Notes under the pieces: generated by a model
What the model was told of the DNA's origin: nothing
The model's input: only the letters and a program-made list of their open reading frames with translations
The model's database searches: none
Assembly: GCA_001839685.1 (NCBI GenBank)
Contig: MLAK01000760.1
Coordinates: 12,040-76,039, forward strand
Source of the DNA: Tritrichomonas foetus
Lineage: Eukaryota; Parabasalia; Tritrichomonadida; Tritrichomonadidae
Direction of reading: 5' to 3'
DNA length: 64,000 nucleotides
Shown: piece after piece, positions 56,664-64,000 of the stretch
Numbering within the stretch: position 1 is the first letter of the stretch
Layout of the letters: every line of letters starts with the position of its first letter
Program-made: the position numbers and the translations under genes

Positions 56664-59600
56664 ATGAAAAATTACGAACAGATTAAAGTCCTTGGCGAGG
56701 GTGGCTTTGGGAAAGCTATTCTTGCCCGACAGAAATCTGATAACAAACGGTGTGCTATTAAAGAAGTCAGATTATCGTCATTATCACCAAAAGATCGAAA
56801 CGAAGCGCAGAAAGAAGCCAAAGTTTTAGCGTCGTTAAAACACCCAAATATCGTTGATTACATCACCAGTTTTCAAGAGCGTGGCTGTTTTTATATTGTT
56901 ATGGAATTTGCAGATGGCGGAGATTTATCACAAAAAATCGAAAAAAGAAAACACAAATTATTTTCAGAAAACGAAATCCTTCACGATTTTATTCAAATCG
57001 CCCTCGCAATTAAATATATTCATGATCGAAAAATATTACATCGCGATTTAAAAACCCAAAACATTTTTTTAATGAAAGATGGTCAAGTGAAGTTAGGTGA
57101 TTTTGGTATTGCTCGAGTTTTAGAACATACATTTCAACTTTGTCGGACTCAAATCGGAACTCCATATTATTTATCACCAGAAATTTGTGAAGGTAAGAAT
57201 TATAATGCAAAAACGGATATTTGGTCACTTGGGTGTATTTTATATGAACTTTGTACGTTACAACACGCTTTTCAAGGCGGAAATATGCAAGGTTTAATGA
57301 TGAACATCTGTAGAGGCAGATTTTCGCCTATTTCTAGTTCTTATAGTGCTGACTTAAAAAATTTAGTGACTTCTATGCTCACAAAAGATCCTTTAAAGCG
57401 TCCTTCAATTAATACCATTTTAACATTACCCTTTATTAAGTCTAGACTCAATAGTCTCCTTGAAAAAACAATTTTAGATTATGAATTTAGCCATACAATT
57501 TTACATGGAAGAAAACCTTTTGCTGCACCAACCATCGTTCTTTCTAAAAATGAAAATCTTAGTATTGAAAATAACCAAAACAGTAACAACAACAATAACA
57601 ATGATGATAACAATAATAATCAAAATGGCAATATAAATAATAATATGAATAATGGGAATAATGGTTATAAGTCGCCAGCACGTGGAAATGATAGTAGAAA
57701 CAATAGAAATCCACCACCTAGTCAAAATAATCGTCAGCCATCAAATCGCCAGCCGTCAAACCGTCAGCCTGCAAGACAGCAAATGCCAAGAAATCTTCCC
57801 TCTGGAGCTGATCCTAGATATTATCGAAGACAACAAGCTGCTGCTGCTGCTGCTGCTGAACCAAATGCTGATCCAAGATATAATCGACAAAGACAACCAA
57901 ATAATAATCAAAATGCTGAAGAACAAAGAAAGCAATATGAAGAAGAGTTAAAATTAGCTCAAGAAGCTGAAGAAAGAAGGATTTTAGAAGAACGAAAACG
58001 AAAAGAAATTCGAGATGAAGAGGACAAAAAAAGAAGAGAAAGAGACGATGATGAAAGAAGAATCATTGAACAAAGAAGGCAACAGATAAATGAGGAAAGA
58101 AGAAAGAAAATGAAGGAGGAAGAAGAGAAAAGAATGGAACAAGAACTAGAACGAAGAAGAATTTTAGAAGAAAAAAGAAAACAGGCAATCGCTGAAGCAA
58201 AAAAACAAAAAGAAATTGAAGAATTTAAAAGAATAGCTAAAGAAAGAGAAAGACAAAAAGCAAGACAGGCTGAGGAAGAAAGAAGGAAACAAATTGAACT
58301 AGAAAAACAGAGAAAGAAAGAAGAAATGAGGAAACAATGGGAAAGAGAAGAAGAACAAAGGAAACAAGAAGAGCAAAGAAGACTTGAAGAAAAGAAAAAA
58401 GCAGACGAAAGAAGAAGACAGGAATATTTAGAAAGAAAGAAGTTTGAAGAACAACTTGAAGAGAAAAAGAAAGAAGAAAGAAGACAAAAAATGCTCGAAA
58501 TGGAAGAAGAAAGACGACAATATGAAGAATTTGAGAGACAGAAAAGAGAAGAAGAAATTCAAAGAAAGAAAGAATTAGCTGAACAGCAAAGAAAAAGAAG
58601 AGAAGAAGAGGAAGAAATGAAAAGAAGAGAAGAAGAAAAAAGAAAACAGAGAGTTCAAGAACAATTAAGAGAACGTGAAGAATTAGAAGCAGAAAGAATT
58701 AAAATGGCAGAAGAAGAAAAAGCCAGAAAAAGAGCAATGATCCAAAAACAAAGAGAACTGCGTGAAGAGCAAAGAAGAATTGAAGAAGAAAAGAGAAAAC
58801 GAAATATTGAAGAATTAAATCAATGTGATGGAATATTTGGTGAAAAGCAACCAGATATCCAATATCAGCCAAAACAAATTTATAAAGGAAGTCCAAGTCG
58901 ATTAAATAATAATCGTGGACGAGAATCACCGAATCCTAATGATGACTTTTTAATTGGTGGAGATAGACCAGCTTGGGCAACACCTGCTCAAAATAAACCT
59001 CCACCGCCAAAACAACAAAGAAGAAGAGAAAGACCTGCTTGGGTTTCACCATCGGAAGATTTTAGTGTTTTGAATCAATCGCCACCAAAGCAAACACCAT
59101 CACCAAACCCTGTACAGAAACCAAAAAGGCAATCAAGAATGCCACAATCAGATGGGTATGATAGCAGTAGCAGTGAAAGCTATGATCGTCCAATTGGAAG
59201 AAATAATCTTAATACTCGTCCTGCTTGGGTAAACAATTCTGAAGACTATGCAGATGCATTACCTAAACCACAGTCACCACCACAGAGACAGCCAAGAAGA
59301 TCCCCTCAAAATAGGCAGCCAAAACCAAACCAACAAAAAGAAAATCATCAACGTGAAACCCCACAAGAAAATGAAAGTGATAGATTTATTGATGAGCATG
59401 TTGCTGAAGAGCCAAGTTGGGCTAAAATGCCACCTAAAAGAGTTTCTATTGAACCTCTTGAACAAAATGAAGCACAAAAAGAGTCATCTGCTCAGTCACA
59501 GAATGATAAACCAAAAAGCTTTGATGAAATGAGCGTTGAAGAAAGAAATGCATATGCAAAACAATTGAGACATGAAGCAGCAGCAAATAGGAAAAAGGCG

Positions 59601-62600
59601 ATGCAATTAGAGGCAAAATCTAGTGAAGATGATGTTAGTAATGTGAATAGACAACAACCACAAAAGAATCAACAAGTTACAAGAGAACAACAGCCCAAAC
59701 CACAAATCAACTTGGCCAATAAAAAGTTTGATGATATGACAAACGAAGAAAGAAATGAATACATGAGACAGTTAAGACATGAAGCACAAGCAAACAAACA
59801 AAAGGCGAATCAACGTGTTGTTGGCTCTGATCTTCCAGAAGAACCCTCTTCTCAACCAAAATCTAATCCTCCACCACAATCAAATATAGTCAATAAGAAG
59901 TTTGATGATATGACAAACGAAGAACGAAATGAATATATGAGACAATTAAGACACGAAGCACAAGCAAATAAACAAAAGGCGAATCAANNNNNNNNNNNNN
60001 NNNNNNNNNNNNNNNNNNNNNNNNNNNNNNNNNNNNNNNNNNNNNNNNNNNNNNNNNNNNNNNNNNNNNNNNNNNNNNNNNNNNNNNNNNNNNNNNNNNN
60101 NNNNNNNNNNNNNNNNNNNNNNNNNNNNNNNNNNNNNNNNNNNNNNNNNNNNNNNNNNNNNNNNNNNNNNNNNNNNNNNNNNNNNNNNNNNNNNNNNNNN
60201 NNNNNNNNNNNNNNNNNNNNNNNNNNNNNNNNNNNNNNNNNNNNNNNNNNNNNNNNNNNNNNNNNNNNNNNNNNNNNNNNNNNNNNNNNNNNNNNNNNNN
60301 NNNNNNNNNNNNNNNNNNNNNNNNNNNNNNNNNNNNNNNNNNNNNNNNNNNNNNNNNNNNNNNNNNNNNNNNNNNNNNNNNNNNNNNNNNNNNNNNNNNN
60401 NNNNNNNNNNNNNNNNNNNNNNNNNNNNNNNNNNNNNNNNNNNNNNNNNNNNNNNNNNNNNNNNNNNNNNNNNNNNNNNNNNNNNNNNNNNNNNNNNNNN
60501 NNNNNNNNNNNNNNNNNNNNNNNNNNNNNNNNNNNNNNNNNNNNNNNNNNNNNNNNNNNNNNNNNNNNNNNNNNNNNNNNNNNNNNNNNNNNNNNNNNNN
60601 NNNNNNNNNNNNNNNNNNNNNNNNNNNNNNNNNNNNNNNNNNNNNNNNNNNNNNNNNNNNNNNNNNNNNNNNNNNNNNNNNNNNNNNNNNNNNNNNNNNN
60701 NNNNNNNNNNNNNNNNNNNNNNNNNNNNNNNNNNNNNNNNNNNNNNNNNNNNNNNNNNNNNNNNNNNNNNNNNNNNNNNNNNNNNNNNNNNNNNNNNNNN
60801 NNNNNNNNNNNNNNNNNNNNNNNNNNNNNNNNNNNNNNNNNNNNNNNNNNNNNNNNNNNNNNNNNNNNNNNNNNNNNNNNNNNNNNNNNNNNNNNNNNNN
60901 NNNNNNNNNNNNNNNNNNNNNNNNAAGTTTGATGATATGACAAACGAAGAACGAAACGAATACATGAGACAAATTAGGCATGAAGCACAAGCAAATAAAA
61001 ACCGTGCAAAGCAGCTCCAAGTTGGACCACCAGCTGATAATGCTTTTGAAAATCGAAATAAAGCACCAAATGGGAAAATGGTAAATCCAGATTTTTATAA
61101 ACCAAACCAACAACGAAATGATTCACCATCAAAAGTTGAAAGAATTGCTAAGCATGAAATTTCTGAAGAAGATCGTCGTCGAATCTATGAAGAGCAAAGA
61201 GCTGCATTTAAATCATATAGAAATAGAGGCAGGCTTCTCGATAATGGTGCAGATATGAAAGAAGCGATTGAAGATTCAAGCTATCAACCTGAACCATACA
61301 AAGATGAAAGAATTGCGAAACATGAAATTTCGGAAGAAGATCGAAGAAAGATTTATGAAGAGCAGAGAGCTGCCTTTAAGGCTTATAGAAATCGAGGGAG
61401 GCTCTTCGATAATGGAGCTGATATGAAAGAAGCAATTGAAAATCCAGGTTATCAACCAGAGCCTTATAAAGATGAAAGAATTGCTAAACATGAAATATCT
61501 GAAGCCGACAGAAGAAAGATTTATGAAGAACAAAGGGCTGCATTTAAATCATATAGAAATAGGGGTAGGCTTCTCGATAATGGTTCAGATATGAAAGAAG
61601 CGATTGAAGATTCAAGCTATCAACCTGAACCATACAAAGATGAAAGAATTGCGAAACATGAAATTTCGGAAGCTGATCGTCGTCGCATTTACGAAGAGCA
61701 AAGAGCAGCTTTCAAATCATACAGAAATCGAGGGAGGCTCTTCGATAATGGAGCTGATATGAAAGAAGCCATTGAAAATCCAGGTTATCAACCAGAGCCT
61801 TATAAAGATGAAAGAATTGCTAAACATGAAATATCTGAAGCCGACAGAAGAAAGATTTATGAAGAGCAACATGCCGCCTTTAAGAAATATAAAAATCGTG
61901 GTAGAGTTGTTGATAGTTTTGTTGAAGATGAACCGCCTTCTGGAAACAACTACGACAATAACAACAGCAAATACAATAATGATTATCAAAACAATGTCTA
62001 TAATCAAAACGATAATGATTATAATGATTATGACAACAAAAATGATAGATATGACAACAACGACAATAAAAATTATGATTATAACAACAATGATAACAAT
62101 AATGATGACTATTATAATGATAATAACGATGACTATTATTACAATGATGACAACGACAACAACAGCTATAACGACAATAACTACAATAATGACAATTATT
62201 ACAATGATGAATACAAAGACGACTATAATGACAACTTCAACAATAACAATAACAATAATGATGATTACAATGATAATTACAACAATGATTATAAAGATGA
62301 TAAAGATTTTGAAGAGAGTATTCAAGAACAGCTTCCACAATGGGCTCGTGCCCCAACAAAAAGGGAGAAACTTCCTAAGCAAATTCATGCAGCAGGATCA
62401 CCTCGATTTTATGAAGAAGTTGGAAATGATGATGATGACAATGTTGATGATGAACCAATTTCAGTCTCCCGACAAAACACAGCTTCCAATTTCGTCGAAA
62501 ATAGAAAAGCACAAAACAACCGACCACAAAGAAAGATTCAACTTGATAGTGACGATGAGGCCTATAATACAAATGAAGAAGAAAATGATATTCATTTACC

Positions 62601-63126
62601 AGAATCAGGAAAAAGCACTATGGATTTTGATGAGCTTAAGAAATCAGCTCGAATTTTCAATAGTCCAAAAGAAGACATTTTAAAGAATGTTGATATCGAT
62701 GCACCAAAGGAACTGCATAAACATGCAAAGAAAATGGCGAAACTTCATGATTTAGCAATGTCTTTGAAAGAAGCTCTTGAACTTCCAGAGAAACATAATT
62801 TCGAAGATGATTTTGAAGATTTTGATGATGATCAACAACTGCAAAAAGGTAGGCAAAAACAACAACAACAAGTTTTCTATATTGATGATAAAGAAGTTGT
62901 TTTTCCAATTGCTTCCGATAAAGAATCAATGCAATTCAGAATTGAATCAATGAGAAATTACCTTGAAAAACAAATTGGCTTGCAAAAGCTCATTGCATTA
63001 AATAATGAGCTTATAAATAAATCCAAAGATGATGCAACACCAACACCAATAATCAGCGACTTGTCGCCCGGCCTTGTATGCTTGGCAGAACAGTTGCTTG
63101 TTATTGACACACCGAACAGACCATGA
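56664..63126 (+). CDS. Giant NEK-family protein kinase with multiple repeat arrays
   Basis: About 2,150 residues if the gap is read as drawn. An active kinase domain opens it (GEGGFGKA, Lys33, HRDLKTQN with Asp128, DFG with Asp146, GTPYYLSPE), with wording typical of NIMA-related kinases. NEKs control centrosome, basal-body and flagellar functions. There follow a poly-Asn stretch (near residue 300), an RQPSNRQPS repeat, a long Arg/Glu/Lys-rich helix of about 300 residues (about 420-720), and Trp motifs (RPAW, EEPSW, PQWARAP) spread over the tail. Then come a 174-bp repeat coding FDDMTNEERNEYMRQLRHEAQ, the assembly gap, five copies of a 56-residue repeat, an Asn/Asp/Tyr-rich region, and a C-terminal helical domain (MRNYLEKQIGLQKLIALNNELI ... 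LSPGLVCLAEQLLVID) recalling the NEK1-type tail. The gap (937 N) is out of frame by one, so its length is an estimate. The two open frames on either side are the same gene because the repeat sequence continues across it. Confidence 0.92.
59721..59987 (+). repeat. 174-bp tandem repeat in the NEK gene, left of the gap
   Basis: Copies begin at 59721 and 59895 with the FDDMTNEERNEYMRQLRHEAQ motif; a more diverged copy lies near 59514 (FDEMSVEERNAYAKQLRHEA). The unit resumes at 60925 after the gap. The spacing from 59898 to 60925 is about 5.9 units, so roughly six copies are probably collapsed in the gap. Confidence 0.85.
59988..60924. other. Assembly gap (937 N) inside the NEK gene
   Basis: A run of N flanked on both sides by the same repeat. 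937 is not a multiple of three from the upstream codon boundary at 59988, so the frame cannot be carried across as drawn. The gap size is therefore an estimate, not evidence of a frameshift. Confidence 0.99.
61138..61920 (+). repeat. 168-bp tandem repeat (56 residues), five copies
   Basis: Copies start at 61138, 61306, 61474, 61642 and 61810, each beginning ERIAKHEISE and holding IYEEQRAAFKSYRNRGRL; the fifth is partial. Copies 1 and 3 share an EDSSYQ ending and copies 2 and 4 share ENPGYQ with GRLFDNGAD, so the array grew by duplication of a 336-bp pair. The repeats are strongly charged and helical, possibly a microtubule- or tubulin-binding array. Confidence 0.9.
61945..62306 (+). repeat. 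Asn/Asp/Tyr low-complexity region
   Basis: About 120 residues composed almost only of Asn, Asp, Tyr and Lys, coded by AAC/AAT/GAT/GAC/TAT mixtures. The use of synonymous codons (both AAT and AAC) suggests selection on the protein rather than simple microsatellite expansion. Probably disordered. Confidence 0.85.
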
Positions 63127-63623
63127 AACTATTTTTGTGATGACTATAAATAAATGTTTTTATGATGTTAGAATATCCTTTATATTACTATATTGCCTTA
63201 TTTATGTAAATTAGTTTCGTCAAATTATTAGAATATGAATAGGAAATAAGAGATCAAGAAACTTGTGTTTAAATGACTAATTCCATTTATAATTTGTTTC
63301 TTGGAGTGCTTCTCTACGGATATTATTCTTCGCTATTCATTTATTGTGGAAATTCATAATATGATGATGAATTGTCATAAGAAAAAGAACTAATATGTAC
63401 ATTAAAGTGAAGGCCAAGTTTGAGACTTTGACATCTCAAGATGTTGCTTGATATCGATATTCATGAATGTATCACAATTCTGATAACAGATTATTCATAT
63501 TCAAATATTTGTGAAGAAATTCAGAACGTAAAAATAACGTCACAAGTTTTTCAATTATTTTTCGGTATGCATAGAATATTTTCAAATGGAGGAATCAATT
63601 AAATTCAAATACAATTGAAAAAG
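63127..63623. other. Intergenic
   Basis: About 500 bp, AT-rich, between the NEK stop and the Kelch gene promoter. Nothing recognised. Confidence 0.4.
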
Positions 63624-63628
63624 TCATT
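63624..63628 (+). promoter_or_regulatory. Initiator-like element (TCATT)
   Basis: TCATT on the plus strand, 23-27 nt upstream of the ATG at 63651. Confidence 0.3.
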
Positions 63629-63650
63629 CTTAAGATCAAAATAATTTGAA

Positions 63651-64000
63651 ATGAGTTACTGTCCATCCATATCTCCTGGTTGGCAGGATTTTTTACCAGG
63701 TATTTCATCAATTGCAGATGGACGTAGAACGTCATATGCACGTTCTCCACAAGCAGTCAGTTCAATCAATTCACAATTCGATGGTTCTTTACCGTTACCA
63801 TTTTCTAGTTTGTGGTCAGTAGTTCCAACTACTGGAGAATCACCTTCATCACGTAGTGGACAAACTGTTATTTATTGGCCAGAAGAAAATTCAATTATTT
63901 CTTGTTATGGTAGAAACCCAGATGACACATTTTCGAAAGCATTTTGGAAGTTTTCTATTCATGACCAGAAATGGGAAAAACTACCTATTAAAAAAGTAAA
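63651..64000 (+). CDS. Kelch-repeat protein, 5' part (runs off the window)
   Basis: Opens with ATG at 63651 and stays open to the end of the window (about 116 codons), so it is partial at the 3' end. After a Ser/Pro-rich head, SPSSRSGQTVIYWPEE, IISCYGRNPDD and FWKFSIHDQKWEKLPI follow the Kelch blade pattern (P..R.GH....., hydrophobic strand with G, then W.YD...W..L). Kelch beta-propellers are protein-interaction modules, common in trichomonads and often cytoskeletal or E3-ligase linked. Only one to two blades are visible, and the C-terminal partner domain is unknown. An initiator-like TCATT precedes it. Confidence 0.75.
   Translation, partial: MSYCPSISPGWQDFLPGISSIADGRRTSYARSPQAVSSINSQFDGSLPLPFSSLWSVVPTTGESPSSRSGQTVIYWPEENSIISCYGRNPDDTFSKAFWKFSIHDQKWEKLPIKKV

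Noticed and set aside
59890..61113. Minus-strand frames across the second gap
   Set aside because: Shadow frames of the NEK gene and N run.
61717..62388. 223-codon minus-strand hydrophobic frame (Ile/Val-rich)
   Set aside because: Antisense shadow of the Asn/Asp-rich NEK region; GAT/AAT read backwards as ATC/ATT gives Ile.
1..64000. CRISPR arrays, tRNA or rRNA genes, viral genes
   Set aside because: None seen. The regular repeats are in-frame protein repeats or the single inverted-repeat element; no viral replication or capsid motifs recognised.

Overview
The window looks like nuclear DNA of a flagellated, intron-poor protist, most probably a parabasalid of the Tritrichomonas/Trichomonas type. 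The base composition is very AT-rich. Long eukaryotic genes, including a dynein heavy chain of about 4,100 codons, are single uninterrupted reading frames. The families present (axonemal-type dynein, NEK and TKL-like kinases, Sel1-repeat and ankyrin proteins, small R2R3 Myb) are those expanded in trichomonads. Several start codons are preceded by a TCAYW initiator-like element. The species is inference.

Layout. 0.3-4.2 kb: a decayed Sel1 fragment, a zinc-dependent polyol-type dehydrogenase and an ankyrin protein, all on the minus strand. 4.5-14.6 kb: a divergent pair of unusual chaperone genes. The left gene fuses an N-terminal calponin-homology (CH)-like domain to one Hsp70. The right gene fuses the same kind of CH-like domain to three consecutive Hsp70 modules (about 2,200 codons), interrupted by one -1 frame change exactly at a slippery-type sequence. 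14.8-19.4 kb: a CAMK-like kinase and a membrane-anchored GH3 beta-glucosidase. 19.9-20.8 kb: a non-coding element with 46-bp terminal inverted repeats, containing an assembly gap. 20.9-23.8 kb: a tandem pseudokinase-kinase protein. 24.7-37.0 kb: dynein heavy chain. 37.4-45.2 kb: a small Pro-rich/amphipathic protein, a SAPS-like (PP6 regulatory subunit-like) protein, a coiled-coil protein and a 958-residue Sel1-repeat protein. 46.6-49.1 kb: a short secretory-pathway Hsp70-like (Lhs1/Grp170-like) protein and a Myb protein. 49.3-56.3 kb: two tandem UBL-UBA paralogues, an unrecognised protein and a coiled-coil protein. 56.7-63.1 kb: a giant NEK-type kinase with several repeat arrays and an assembly gap. 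63.65 kb to the end: the start of a Kelch-repeat protein.

The genes do not form an operon. Themes that recur are protein quality control (four Hsp70 modules on CH-like platforms, an ER Hsp70-like protein, UBL-UBA proteins) and flagella/cytoskeleton (dynein, NEK, coiled coils). The most novel content is the CH-Hsp70 pair. All four cytosolic nucleotide-binding domains carry Lys where canonical Hsp70s have the phosphate-loop Thr (GGGT to GGGK/GAGK), and where a neighbour can be compared the normal hydrophobic interdomain linker is altered.
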